DNA from: Bacillus sp. EB01 | GTDB lineage: Bacteria > Bacillota > Bacilli > Bacillales > Cytobacillaceae | Length of the DNA: 64,000 bases | NCBI RefSeq assembly: GCF_000613125.1 | Contig: NZ_HG964497.1 | Coordinates: forward strand, 3,893,976-3,957,975 | Reading direction: 5' to 3' | Notes under the pieces: generated by a model | Told to the model about the DNA's origin: nothing | Seen by the model: the letters and a program-made list of their open reading frames with translations, nothing else | Database searches by the model: none | Shown here: in pieces, positions 46,818-55,538 of the stretch | Layout of the letters: each line of letters begins with the position of its first letter | Position numbering within the stretch: position 1 is the stretch's first letter | Made by a program: the position numbers and the translations under genes

Positions 46818-48143
46818 CTAAAGTTCAACTCTCCATGGCAACAACCAAACCCGGCTGCCAATCCGCTTGGTAACAGTGAAATAATGCAACACCGCCTGCA
46901 GGACGGCACCAAAATTCAGTCCAATGATAACGCCATCCATACTCATTGAAGGCATTGAGCCTAGCACAAACAATGCTCCAAAGGCGAAAACGTGTGACCA
47001 GACTGAATGCAGAAAGGCATCCTTCACAAGACCAATTCCAATCAAGTACGCCTGCAGCGGAGTTATGAAGAAATGGAAAAGGAAATATGGCCACAACAAT
47101 TTTAAATAGAACGGGGCAACAGATGATGCAAAGAATAGTGACGTCAATTTTTCCGCGAACATATGCATGAAGAAAATAGAGACAGTCCCGTAGAGCATCG
47201 TAACCCACATCGATTGATGCAAAAGGGCATGCAGTTTTTTACCATCAAGCCTGGCATAGGCGTCTGAAACATTCGGGATTAAGGTTACCATTAGTGAATG
47301 GGCGATGAAAGCAGGAAAGAAGCCGATGCTCATTGACACACCCATTAACACTCCGAAATGTTCGGTAGCGGAAACCTCGGTAAAGCCCGATCGGATTAGT
47401 GCTGCCTGAATCAAAAATGGCTGCACAGCATTGGTCAACGCATGAAATACGCGGAGTCCGACAGTTGGGACCGATACCGACAAAAGCTTTTTTCGGGCTT
47501 CAGTTTCTGTTAGTTCCTGATTTGAAATGCTCTTTAAACCTCGGATATGGATCAAGAAGAGGCTAAATAAATATAGAAGAACAAGGAACTCACTGCCGAT
47601 CAACGTACCTATCGCCAGCAGGAGGGAAGTCTCCTGATCATAATCAAATAGCTGAAATACGAGTAAAAGCAATAGCAATTGGGCCGTTTTTCTTAAAATA
47701 TTGGAGATTGCGATTTTACCCATTTCCTGTATGCCCATAAAGTAGCCGCGGGCAATTGAAGAAAAGGCCGCAATTGGAATGAAGGCAAACAAAAGCCATT
47801 GAATATGGTTAGGGAATCTGCTGAATGCCGACGGTACCACGGAGGCAATGGCAATAAGCACCACCATCACAAGCGTAGCCTGTAGTCCAAGTTTCAGCGC
47901 ATGCCTGAGTAAGCTTAAATGTGTATCACGCTTATTTTCAGCAATATATTTTGATATTGAAACCGGCATTTCAAGGGTAGCCAATATCATCAGGAAAAAG
48001 ATGATTGGCATGAGCGACATGAACACTCCCATGCCTTCCTCCTTAAGCTCCCGCGCCAGCTGCATATTTACGAAAAACTCTACACACTCTCCAAGAAAAG
48101 CAGCACATACAAGTATGACCGTGCCCCTAAAAAACGAATTCAA
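46818..48143 (-). CDS. SpoVB-like polysaccharide/lipid flippase (MOP superfamily)
   Basis: 441 residues with 12-14 membrane helices. SFFRGTVILVCAAFLGECVE at the start, ARGYFMGIQEMGKIAISNIL near 145, and the C-terminal SMSMDGVIIGLNFGAVLQAV match the stage V sporulation protein B/MurJ-like branch. Members flip lipid-linked glycans. The TTG at 48143 is chosen because GGAGGTGAGC lies right before it; the longer frame starting at 48179 would contain that site. Confidence 0.82.
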   Translation of the reverse strand: MNSFFRGTVILVCAAFLGECVEFFVNMQLARELKEEGMGVFMSLMPIIFFLMILATLEMPVSISKYIAENKRDTHLSLLRHALKLGLQATLVMVVLIAIASVVPSAFSRFPNHIQWLLFAFIPIAAFSSIARGYFMGIQEMGKIAISNILRKTAQLLLLLLVFQLFDYDQETSLLLAIGTLIGSEFLVLLYLFSLFLIHIRGLKSISNQELTETEARKKLLSVSVPTVGLRVFHALTNAVQPFLIQAALIRSGFTEVSATEHFGVLMGVSMSIGFFPAFIAHSLMVTLIPNVSDAYARLDGKKLHALLHQSMWVTMLYGTVSIFFMHMFAEKLTSLFFASSVAPFYLKLLWPYFLFHFFITPLQAYLIGIGLVKDAFLHSVWSHVFAFGALFVLGSMPSMSMDGVIIGLNFGAVLQAVLHYFTVTKRIGSRVWLLPWRVEL

Positions 48144-48475
48144 GCTGCTCACCTCCATATCAATAAACATATGAGACAAGCAGCCAATATAGTAGTAGTC
48201 TATGAAATTCGCAAATTATTTAACAGAAGGGAAGGTGACATGGAACTCTGTCCCCTTGACAAGCTGAAATGACATTAGGGGAGAAGCTTTTTACAGATTC
48301 CGAATGACATATCAAACGCATATAATACTTTTTTTAGCGTACCTAGAAACATGACAGCAGTCCTCACCCCAAAACTTTTCCTATTTACAGTAATACAAAA
48401 AACGGTTACGGGTATTAAAGCGAATAACTCCATATTTTTAAACTCATCCTAACTTTAAAAAGGTGGTGCTGCAAT
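48144..48475. other. Divergent intergenic region, nothing recognised
   Basis: Holds the promoters for the SpoVB-like gene (minus) and the membrane protein gene (plus). No RNA motif or reading frame of note. Confidence 0.5.
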
Positions 48476-49030
48476 TTGATTTCTATTCCTTTAGAGGCAA
48501 CCGATGTGGGGACAATAAGTGCACTTGTCTTCTATTTTACAGTCTATTCCTTTTTCGGCTGGATATTGGAAAACGCCTATAGCCGTTTTACTGGAGGAGA
48601 ATTTTTCAAACCGAATCTATTCAAAGGGCCATTTAAACCAATGTACGGATTCGCGCCAGTTCTATTACTTCTTTTAATTGATGAACAGACTACCTGGCCT
48701 GTCATTATTCTGCTCTGCCTAATTATCCCGACAATGATTGAGTATGTGAGCGGAATCATGCTTGAAAAATTGTTCAACCGCCGCTATTGGGATTATTCTA
48801 ATGTCCCATTTCAGCTGCATGGACATATTTGTCTTCCGTTTTCACTATGCTGGGTTGCTTTGTCCGTCGCCGGGCTCAAATGGCTGCACCCGGAAATTGC
48901 ATCCTTATACGAGGCCATTTCACCCTTCTGGAAGATGGTGTATCCAGGGATTATTCTTCTATTTCTAATGGAACTGGTACTAGCCGTCAGAAGGAGGGAT
49001 GCTGTACTTATAGAGCTTGTTAATGAATGA
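48476..49030 (+). CDS. Putative ABC-transporter type IV-like membrane protein (PF06541)
   Basis: 184 residues, five or so membrane helices. FFGWILENAYSRFTGGEFF near residue 23, then NLFKGPFKPMYGFAPV and RRYWDYSNVPFQLHGHICL match the PF06541 family, named as ABC permeases by automatic pipelines but without a known ATPase. TTG start behind AAGGTGGT. Function unproven. Confidence 0.82.
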   Translation: MISIPLEATDVGTISALVFYFTVYSFFGWILENAYSRFTGGEFFKPNLFKGPFKPMYGFAPVLLLLLIDEQTTWPVIILLCLIIPTMIEYVSGIMLEKLFNRRYWDYSNVPFQLHGHICLPFSLCWVALSVAGLKWLHPEIASLYEAISPFWKMVYPGIILLFLMELVLAVRRRDAVLIELVNE

Positions 49031-49095
49031 GTGAATTATTTTCCAAAAAGCGGTAACAATACATAGATAACAATTACATGTAAGGAGGTAGTTAA

Positions 49096-49563
49096 TTGGA
49101 AACTTCGTTGCAAGTAGGGGACCAAGCACCTGATTTTTCCCTTTCTGCCACAACAGCAGAAAAGGTATCTTTATCGGACTACCAGGGGAAGAAGAATGTG
49201 GTTGTCGCTTTTTATGGCATGGATTTCACACCGGGCTGACTGAAAGAACTGACCTCTTGGAAAGAGGAATACAAACGTTTTGAAGAACTTGATGCAGAAG
49301 TGCTTGCGATTAGCGTCGACCACATCCACTCTCATCGTGTGTTTGAGGCAAGTCTTGGAACACTACCATATCCACTGTTATCCGACTGGTTTAAAGCGAC
49401 TACGAAGGATTACAATGTTTTTAATGACCACGGACAGGTTGCCAAGCGATCCGTATTTGTTGTTGATAAACATGGAGCAATTACCTATACGAACACATCA
49501 TTCAATGCTGACAAGAAAGAAGACTACGAAGCTGTATTCGAAGAACTCGGTAAGTGTCATTAA
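49096..49563 (+). CDS. Selenocysteine peroxiredoxin (in-frame TGA at peroxidatic position)
   Basis: 155 residues when the TGA at 49237-49239 is read through (codon 48). The frame is open before (METSLQVGDQAPDFSL..) and after (LKELTSWKEEYKRF.., LAISVDHIHSHRVF) in the same register. The context FYGMDFTPG-U-LKEL matches the AhpC/TSA/BCP active site DFTPGC, so TGA stands exactly where the catalytic cysteine belongs. TTG start with TAAGGAGG. A stem-loop sits 13 nt after the TGA. Reduces hydroperoxides. The only cysteine is near the C-terminus (GKCH). Standard annotation would break the gene into pieces. Sec reading is inferred; sel genes must be elsewhere. Confidence 0.85.
49237..49267 (+). promoter_or_regulatory. 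Candidate bacterial SECIS element
   Basis: TGA at 49237-49239, then 13 nt, then a stem CCTCTT (49253-49258) with AAGAGG (49262-49267) and a GGA loop. Distance and apical guanines fit bacterial selenocysteine insertion hairpins read by SelB, although the loop is tight. Confidence 0.65.
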
Positions 49564-49626
49564 AACAACATTCCATTCCAAAAAACACTTAAGGTAACTG
49601 CCATAGTAAACAACCATACCAATTAG

Positions 49627-49662
49627 CAGTCCAATTTCGCAACCGAATTTGGATTGTTTTTT
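49627..49662 (+). terminator. Terminator of the peroxiredoxin gene
   Basis: CAGTCCAA (49627-49634) pairs with TTGGATTG (49649-49656), extended inside by ATTTCG/CGAAT, then TTTTTT. The remainder up to 49906 holds no gene. Confidence 0.85.
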
Positions 49663-49906
49663 GTGTGGAAAAGGGTAGACAGAAACTCGTACAATGAGTC
49701 CAATTTTAACCTAAGTAAAATTTACGTCTAGCAAAAAAATAATGGATATTTATGTTAAAATTATTTTAACTTATTACATTAAGCTAACTGATGCTAGAGT
49801 TATTGAGATAGAAGTAATAAACTCTCATTTAGAGAGATTCCTCACTGTGCCGTTTACTGGATTATAAATTTTCACAACTTTTTAAGAAAAATTTAAGGAG
49901 ACATAT

Positions 49907-50383
49907 ATGATTATTAGAGAAATAAAAAAAGAAGATAATGCAAGAGTAAAAGAAATTATACAAAATTCATTAAAATCCCTTGGATTAGCGATTCCCGGGT
50001 CAGCTTATTATGATCCTCAACTTAATGACCTTCACCACTATTATAATAATCTAAAACACGCGAATTATTGGGTAGTAGAAATGGAAGGTGAAGTTGTTGG
50101 TGGAATTGGTATAGCACCGTTCAACGAACACGATAAGGTATGCGAATTGCAAAAGCTATACTTAAGTCCCAAAGCTCAAGGATTAGGGCTTTCTAAAAAT
50201 CTAATGGAAGCAGCTTTGTCATTTTCCTCCAACCATTACGAAAAGTGCTATTTAGAGACAATGCATGAATTAAAAACTGCATGTATATTATATAAAAAAT
50301 TTGGATTCAAACTTTTACAAGAACCACTGCCAGGATCTGAACACTCCGCAATGGATGCGTGGTATTTAAAAGAGTTGAATTGA
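49907..50383 (+). CDS. GNAT-family N-acetyltransferase
   Basis: 158 residues. Acetyl-CoA motif LQKLYLSPKAQGLGLSKNLM (about 83-102) and CYLETMHELKTACILYKKFG near the C-terminus. ATG behind TAAGGAGAC. The C-terminal LETM..L..A..LY..FGF is the pattern of the YjgM-type group. Substrate unknown. Confidence 0.85.
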   Translation: MIIREIKKEDNARVKEIIQNSLKSLGLAIPGSAYYDPQLNDLHHYYNNLKHANYWVVEMEGEVVGGIGIAPFNEHDKVCELQKLYLSPKAQGLGLSKNLMEAALSFSSNHYEKCYLETMHELKTACILYKKFGFKLLQEPLPGSEHSAMDAWYLKELN

Positions 50384-50431
50384 TTGATTAAAACTCAAAT
50401 GTTATAAAATAAAATTTCACTTATTAAAATT

Positions 50432-50458
50432 AGGAATTTCTCGTTTTGAGAAATTCCT
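50432..50458 (-). terminator. Hairpin terminator at the end of the DUF6429 gene
   Basis: An 11-bp perfect stem AGGAATTTCTC (50432-50442) with GAGAAATTCCT (50448-50458). It touches the stop codon of the minus-strand gene and has a T/A-rich tail. Confidence 0.65.
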
Positions 50459-50697
50459 CACTGTTGACTAATATTATATTTTTTCATCAGTTCTCTTGCT
50501 TTCTTTATTCCTTCCTCTGTCAGGTAAACTGATTTTGATCTTTTGCCATCAAGGATAAACTCGCTCTCTGACAATTCATTAAGGGACTCAAAAGGGTAAC
50601 CTTTCCAACTCCTCTTAGCTACACCTAAACCGTAATCATCATCAAAAGAAGTCAAATACAACAATAATAGTGTTAGTTGATCGATTTGATCTTTCAT
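50458..50697 (-). CDS. DUF6429-type small protein
   Basis: 79 residues. LLLLYLTSFDDD, RSWKGYPFESLNELSESEFI, RSKSVYLTEEGIKKARELMK: the winged-helix-like DUF6429 pattern. ATG behind AAGGAAGGAAC. Function unknown; often a stand-alone or near toxin-type regions. Confidence 0.8.
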   Translation of the reverse strand: MKDQIDQLTLLLLYLTSFDDDYGLGVAKRSWKGYPFESLNELSESEFILDGKRSKSVYLTEEGIKKARELMKKYNISQQ

Positions 50698-50874
50698 ACG
50701 TGAAGTTCCTTCCTTTTTAAAAATCTCTATAGTAATTATTTATCCAAGTTAGATATTAGATAATACCAGCACATTAGAACATTAGAACATAATATTCAAC
50801 TAAGGTATATCAATATTTAACAAATACTGTAACTATTTTAAAATGCCGCATTCATTTTTTTATGGGGCATCATA

Positions 50875-51256
50875 ATGAATTTTGCAAAATCCCTACTCTC
50901 ACTTAGTATCTTGTTTATATTTTTAGTTGGCTGAAATAATAACTTTTCAATTAGTCCTTCTAACATGAATCCTACTCCCAACTATTATCTAAAGCACGAT
51001 AATCCCGATATTTTTCTGCTTGATGGTTTCGTGTTCTTAAATGCAGAAGATGTGGAATGGGTAACAGAATTGGAATATGAATTGGGCAACCAAGTCGGTG
51101 AAATAACAAATCAAGCAAAGAAGGCATCCCAATTTAAAAATTGGTACAGCTAATAAATTGCCTATTGGAACAAAGATATTCAATACAGATTCACCAGCCT
51201 ACATCGCAATTGTTGATGGAGAAGAGATACCATATATAAAAATGGTTGAAGGTTAA
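50875..51256 (+). pseudogene. Broken lipoprotein gene (TGA at lipobox, plus frameshift)
   Basis: Starts ATG 50875 with a lipoprotein signal (SLLSLSILFIFLVG) whose lipobox cysteine codon is TGA (50932-50934). The frame continues (NPTPNYYLKHDNPDIFLLDG, AEDVEWVTELEYELGNQV) to about 51135. There an A5 run (51136-51140) shifts the frame; the remainder reads IGTANKLPIGTKIFNTDSPA and ends at 51256. One fewer A would join both parts into a lipoprotein of about 126 residues. No stem-loop follows the TGA. A pseudogene with two lesions, or a sequencing slip in the A run plus a true nonsense mutation. Confidence 0.65.
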
Positions 51257-51359
51257 TCTGTTAATCGACAATTGGGGGCTTTGAAATAGAAGCTACCTTA
51301 TTCAAAGTTGGCTAACGGTCTAAATTAATAAGAAGAACATTAAAATAAGGGGGATTTGA

Positions 51360-51884
51360 TTGAAAAAATTCCGGGGTAAAAGGCGATATTTTCGTAATTT
51401 ATTTAGAGGAGTTGAGTTAGAACCTACTAAACTGCAATTTGACGATGATGCGTGGTTTGACTTATGGCATAGCCATCTAGATTTTAATGGATATGGGAAT
51501 AGTAGTCTTAGTATGAGGAGGCAGCACATTATAGCCCATATTGCTTTATATAGAAAAATATTAAGAAAGCTTGAAACATTTAAAAACCCTTATCAATCCT
51601 GGATTCTTATTGACGATCAAGACGCCTGTAGAGATGCAGTTTTTATACACACGCCAAATCCAAACGAAGATAATTTCCCTCTTAAAATAGAAAATTTAAA
51701 ATGGAATGCCAGCATCCCAATAGATTTCAAAAATTTTATTAATACAAATGATTTTGTTATCGGACATTATGAAACCCAAACTGAAGGTGGATATATTATT
51801 CAGTCCAAAACCCAGGGGACTAAATTGATAACATATTATTCTAATCAGTGTGTATCACATAAAGGATTGAAGGGGAATTTCTGA
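51360..51884 (+). CDS. Hypothetical cytoplasmic protein
   Basis: 174 residues, basic N-terminus (MKKFRGKRRYFRNLFRGVE), then WFDLWHSHLDFNGYGNSS, a helical HIIAHIALYRKILRKLETF and a beta-rich C-terminus (WILIDDQDACRDAVFIHTPN). No signal peptide. I do not recognise the family. TTG start behind AAGGGGG. It lies in a region of broken genes, possibly the remains of a toxin-immunity locus, but this is only context. Confidence 0.6.
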   Translation: MKKFRGKRRYFRNLFRGVELEPTKLQFDDDAWFDLWHSHLDFNGYGNSSLSMRRQHIIAHIALYRKILRKLETFKNPYQSWILIDDQDACRDAVFIHTPNPNEDNFPLKIENLKWNASIPIDFKNFINTNDFVIGHYETQTEGGYIIQSKTQGTKLITYYSNQCVSHKGLKGNF

Positions 51885-52078
51885 ATTCCTTATTGAACAT
51901 ACGGGAGTTAATGGAAAAAGAATTTATTAGTAACGTGATATCAGTTTAAATGGATATTAAAGGAGGGGCTTTCAAAATAATTCCTTATTAGGCAAAAGGA
52001 GCCGGTTAGTCAAAGAAGGAAGTAGTATAAACGTGGTGACTCTTTTCGTAAATATTGTGGCTTTTAGAATAGTTATAT

Positions 52079-52211
52079 CTATGTTGTTTTAATCTTGTTT
52101 AATAGCTCCCTTGCCTTCTTGAAATTGGAATTACGCTTATATTGCTTCAAGAACTTTGGATGCTTCATCAATCAAATCTGCATTATAAAGTTCTGTTGCA
52201 TATATAAACAT
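52079..52211 (-). pseudogene. Remnant of a small helical protein (frameshifted)
   Basis: On the minus strand MFIYATELYNADLIDEASKV stops after LEAI, but a one-base shift continues YKRNSNFKKARELLNKIKTT to a stop at 52079. Reads like the tail of a TPR-like or helical protein. The surrounding 51885-52592 stretch holds only such fragments and dispersed repeats (51882-51925, 51980-52020). Confidence 0.4.
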
Positions 52212-52407
52212 TCATTATTCTCATTCTCTATATCATTGTTTTATTAAATTTGTTCAATTGATTAGAAAAATAACTTTTATTGGGAAATTTTAATGGTTAC
52301 AGTAGTTCTTTTGATGTGCATTTGAAAGAGATAGCGGGACTAATGTTGGAAAATAGTACATAAACATAAGAATTAGAAATGTACTAGTTGGGAAAGTTAA
52401 ACATTAA

Positions 52408-52584
52408 GAAAATTCAGACATTAATGTAATTTCGGCAGGAGGTATTGAGGTAACAGAATTTGCAGTTGGATTTACTGGTTCGAAGGATGGCGTGGAAGGC
52501 GGACTTTCTATAACTATGAGTAAAGATAAGTCGGCGGATTTTGACACTACGTACCCAGCATATGCACAAATAGTTAACCGTTAA
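52408..52584 (+). pseudogene. Gene fragment, C-terminal part of an unknown protein
   Basis: Open frame without start codon: NSDINVISAGGIEVTEFAVG, FTGSKDGVEGGLSITMSKDK, SADFDTTYPAYAQIVNR, stop at 52584. Amino acid make-up is protein-like; the upstream part is gone. Confidence 0.4.
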
Positions 52585-52592
52585 ATAATGGG

Positions 52593-53069
52593 GTGTTGAT
52601 TATAACAAGAAAACAGGCAAATATCATAATCAGTATATTACTCCTTACAAATCTGATTACCCTTGGATTCTTATACTTTTCAAAAACAGAATTTGCAAGT
52701 TCGAAAACGAGGTCTGTCCAGTATTCGCATATATATTTGAATGGGGAAAGTTCTCACTGGAAAGTAGAAAAATTTTTGGTATCCTATTTGCCCACTGCTT
52801 TTAATTTCGGCCGGGGAACCTTAACTTATATAGGACCTGACAAACCTTCACAACCGGTAACTGTTGGGGTTAAGTTTCTTGACCACAAAGGGAAGGAAGT
52901 GGGGTATTCAGAAGGTCAGGTAAGTGCTGATAGACTTACAAAAAGTCTATCTGGTGGCGGTTCTAGGGACACAGTTATTAAAAATCCTGTCCCATTAATA
53001 GATATTGTAAAGTGGTCGCTAATAGTAAATTGGGATGGAAAAGAAGAAGTAATCGATTTAGACATATAA
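52593..53069 (+). CDS. Membrane-anchored hypothetical protein
   Basis: 158 residues. One N-terminal helix (NIIISILLLTNLITLGFLYF) with the rest outside. Extracellular part is beta-rich: SHIYLNGESSHWKVEKF, GTLTYIGPDKPSQPVTVGVK, SLIVNWDGKEEVIDLDI. Family unknown. The GTG at 52593 or TTG at 52596 both lie close to TGGGGTG, so the start is not certain. Immediately follows a gene fragment. Confidence 0.6.
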   Translation: MLIITRKQANIIISILLLTNLITLGFLYFSKTEFASSKTRSVQYSHIYLNGESSHWKVEKFLVSYLPTAFNFGRGTLTYIGPDKPSQPVTVGVKFLDHKGKEVGYSEGQVSADRLTKSLSGGGSRDTVIKNPVPLIDIVKWSLIVNWDGKEEVIDLDI

Positions 53070-53204
53070 CATCTAACTAATTGTAATTGTTTGGGCAGAG
53101 AAATTATCCTGCTTTTTTTATTGGCTGTTTTCGTGTGGATTGTGGCTTCTGTTGAGATAATTAGATGTACAAAAAAAGACATTTATTCATAAAGTCTTGA
53201 AATG

Positions 53205-53414
53205 CTATTTTTTCCCGCAAGTAACTGGTGACCAAAAGCCATCCTTCTTTATCACTACCTCTCCTTCTTTATCAAAGTTATCAAAGCATTTTTCTATAAT
53301 GAGTTCGTTTGCTTGATGGTTCTTGTAAATCTGGTTAAACACTAAACCACCTATCGTGAGAATAGTAACACTTCCGAGTATTGCGATAATCATATTTAGT
53401 TTATTTTTGTTCAA
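53205..53414 (-). CDS. Small single-helix membrane protein
   Basis: 69 residues. N-terminal helix (MIIAILGSVTILTIGGLVFN), then an acidic outside part with two cysteines (EKCFDNFDKEGEVVIKKDGF, TCGKK). TTG start behind AAGGGAGAGGG. A common Bacillus small protein type, unknown function. Confidence 0.65.
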   Translation of the reverse strand: MNKNKLNMIIAILGSVTILTIGGLVFNQIYKNHQANELIIEKCFDNFDKEGEVVIKKDGFWSPVTCGKK

Positions 53415-53558
53415 GTATGCCCTCTCCCTTCAAATTTATAGATTACCATTTATTATAGTTTTTTCCTACCTAAAGGGCATTCCAAAAAGCAACAATCTTT
53501 TAGAAAACAGCCTTTTAAAAAGAAGGCAATAGAAGTGATGATCCTTGCCACTCAGTAA

Positions 53559-53741
53559 AAATTTAGTAAGGAAGAAATAGCAAGTGGCCTGATTTACCTT
53601 GGACTGTTATATTCCTCTTCAAAAGAATATCAAAAGGCACAATATTGGCTCGAAAATCTATTGCAACGCGAGAACTATGATAAGAATTTTAAAAAGCTCG
53701 CTGATCTCAAAATAATTCCGACAAGTAAAAGGGAAGTTTAG
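53559..53741 (+). pseudogene. TPR-like gene fragment
   Basis: Open without a start: EEIASGLIYLGLLYSSSKEY, QKAQYWLENLLQRENYDKNF, KKLADLKIIPTSKREV, stop at 53741. Looks like the C-terminus of a tetratricopeptide protein. Confidence 0.4.
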
Positions 53742-53751
53742 TAGTTCACAC

Positions 53752-53973
53752 AAAGGGTATCTGGAGAAATTTAAAGGAGCAAAGTATCATCTACGAACCG
53801 GGATTACGAATGTTGATGAAAAAATTTATGCAACAGCGGTTGTGTTTGAAAACAATAAGACCAAGACTGTGTTTGTTAGTGTTGATAACATAGGAATGCT
53901 AATAGACGATACATTAATAAGTCGGAAACAAATTGCAAATGAAAAAGTTGATATTACTGAGCTTTGGGTGTGA
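53752..53973 (+). pseudogene. Fragment resembling neutral ceramidase N-terminal region
   Basis: Frame KYHLRTGITNVDEKIYATAV, VFENNKTKTVFVSVDNIGML and ANEKVDITELWV up to TGA 53973. LRTG..NVD, YA.A.V, K.VFVSVD.IG and VDITE have the look of neutral/alkaline ceramidase N-terminal segments, but pieces are out of order and short. Weak call. Confidence 0.3.
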
Positions 53974-54030
53974 AAAGCAAGGAAGGTTCTTTGTTGAAAT
54001 CATTATTGACATTCGTCCAAAAACATATTA

Positions 54031-54070
54031 AAACAAGGAGCAATTGGACTAAAGCCACTGCTCCTTGTTT
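54031..54070. terminator. Bidirectional terminator between remnants and nupC
   Basis: A 12-bp stem AAACAAGGAGCA (54031-54042) with TGCTCCTTGTTT (54059-54070), T-rich on both strands. Confidence 0.85.
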
Positions 54071-54102
54071 TATCCTTTTGATTAGAAAAAAGGTGTAAGA
54101 GT

Positions 54103-55296
54103 TTATATAAACATATTTACAAAAATAGCGGTAATAAAGCTTGCCATGGTTCCAGCGACAATCGCTTTAAAACTCATAGACGCAATAAGTTTTTTCTTTG
54201 ATGGCGCTAAGGAGCCAAGACCTACGATTAATTGTCCAATAGAAGATAGGTTCGCAAAATTACATAAAGCGACGGATAAAATTGCAACAGTTTGTGGTGT
54301 TAGTTCATTTTGTATTTTGAGCAAATCCTGGAATGCAATAAGCTCATTGGCTGCAAGCTTTGTTCCGATAATGGATGCGGCTCGAAAAGCATCTTCAAAG
54401 GGAACCCCCACAAGTAAAGCAAAGGGAAAGAATACGTAACCAAAAATGGTAGCAATATCCGTTCCAAAGATGCTAAGAATACCGTCTACAAGAGCCAATA
54501 TACTGATAAACGCAATCAGCAAACCACCAATATTGGCCGCAAGCTTGACTCCACTTACAGCCCCTTCAGAAATGGCTTCAAAAATATTGGTGTGTCCTGC
54601 TTTTTCCATTTTGATATCTTCACTTGTTTCAGATTCTTCTGTTTCAGGTTCCATAATTTTTGACATGACAATAGCGACAAAAGGTACGGAGAAAACCGAA
54701 ATAAGTAAATATCTAATATCAATGCCCATTGAGGCATATGATAAAAGAATTGCACCGCTTGCGGATGCAGTGCCTCCAACCATAACAGTGAACAATTCCG
54801 AACGTGTCAGTTTTGCCAAATATGGCTTGATGAGCAAAGGGGATTCTACTACGCCTAACATCGTATTTGCAACTGTATTAAACGATTCAACACGAGTGGT
54901 ACCAAACACTTTGCCAACAACCCAGCCGAGTCCGCGTACAATAATAGGGATGATTCGTAAATAATACAGTGCTGAGACCAATGCAGAGATAAATATGATT
55001 ACTGATAACACCTGAATCGCAAATACAAAACCTACATTCGTTCCTTCTGTAAAAAAACCGCCAAATAAGAATTCAATACCTGCTTGGCTATAGTTCAGTA
55101 CATGCTGTACGCCTTGAGCAGCATTTGTAAGAATCCATCGGCCAAAGGAAACATTGAGCATAAAGTAAACGAAAATAGCTTCTAACACGACACCAACAAT
55201 AATCGTACGCCATTTGATGGCTTTTTTATTTTTACTAAGAAGCCAAGCCAAAAACAATAACCCTATAAGGGAGAATAAGCCAAAAATAATATCCAC
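54103..55296 (-). CDS. nupC: Concentrative nucleoside transporter
   Basis: 397 residues, about ten membrane helices. CNT family motifs: FGGFFTEGTNVGFVFAIQVL near 79, ESFNTVANTMLGVVESPLLI (about 137-156, with the conserved N-T-M-x-G-x-x-E-S), VGGTASASGAILLSYASMGI, and IIGTKLAANELIAFQDL, LCNFANLSSIGQLIVG at the C-terminal half. Imports purine or pyrimidine nucleosides with protons or sodium. GTG start behind AAGGAGG. The purine riboswitch upstream points to purine nucleosides (guanosine, inosine). Confidence 0.9.
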   Translation of the reverse strand: MDIIFGLFSLIGLLFLAWLLSKNKKAIKWRTIIVGVVLEAIFVYFMLNVSFGRWILTNAAQGVQHVLNYSQAGIEFLFGGFFTEGTNVGFVFAIQVLSVIIFISALVSALYYLRIIPIIVRGLGWVVGKVFGTTRVESFNTVANTMLGVVESPLLIKPYLAKLTRSELFTVMVGGTASASGAILLSYASMGIDIRYLLISVFSVPFVAIVMSKIMEPETEESETSEDIKMEKAGHTNIFEAISEGAVSGVKLAANIGGLLIAFISILALVDGILSIFGTDIATIFGYVFFPFALLVGVPFEDAFRAASIIGTKLAANELIAFQDLLKIQNELTPQTVAILSVALCNFANLSSIGQLIVGLGSLAPSKKKLIASMSFKAIVAGTMASFITAIFVNMFI

Positions 55297-55365
55297 GATT
55301 AACCTCCTTATAATAGCTTCATTGACGACCTTACCATTGTCGGAAGTCCGACTTCTTTTTGGAAA

Positions 55366-55516
55366 TAAAAAAGGTGCATTCTCTTAATCTATAAAGAAAG
55401 AAGAGAATGCACCTGGTTACGTTTGTCCCTTGTGGCGATCTAACTTTCCTTATAGTCCGGCACTTTACGGATGCCAGGTAGAGACTTTTGGACCATATTT
55501 CCAAAAATATATAAGG
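55366..55516 (-). ncRNA. Purine riboswitch, guanine class, with terminator
   Basis: On the minus strand, P1 CCTTATA (55510-55516) pairs with TATAAGG (55448-55454); inside lie ATATGG, the conserved GTCTCTACC and the GGACTATAAGG 3' end. The C before TAT is the guanine-specific position (U in adenine riboswitches). A terminator stem follows: 14 bp AAGAGAATGCACCT (55401-55414) with AGGTGCATTCTCTT (55372-55385), then TTTTTT. Known members switch transcription off on guanine/hypoxanthine binding. Confidence 0.93.
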
Positions 55517-55538
55517 ATCGTATGAAGTTGATTTTTGA

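Noticed and set aside
49300..49563. Separate short peroxiredoxin-like gene starting inside the frame
   Set aside because: It is the downstream half of the TGA-containing gene; no ribosome site precedes this start.
50932..50934. Third selenocysteine codon (lipobox TGA)
   Set aside because: No hairpin follows, Sec has no role at a lipidated position, and the gene also has a frameshift; treated as a pseudogene.
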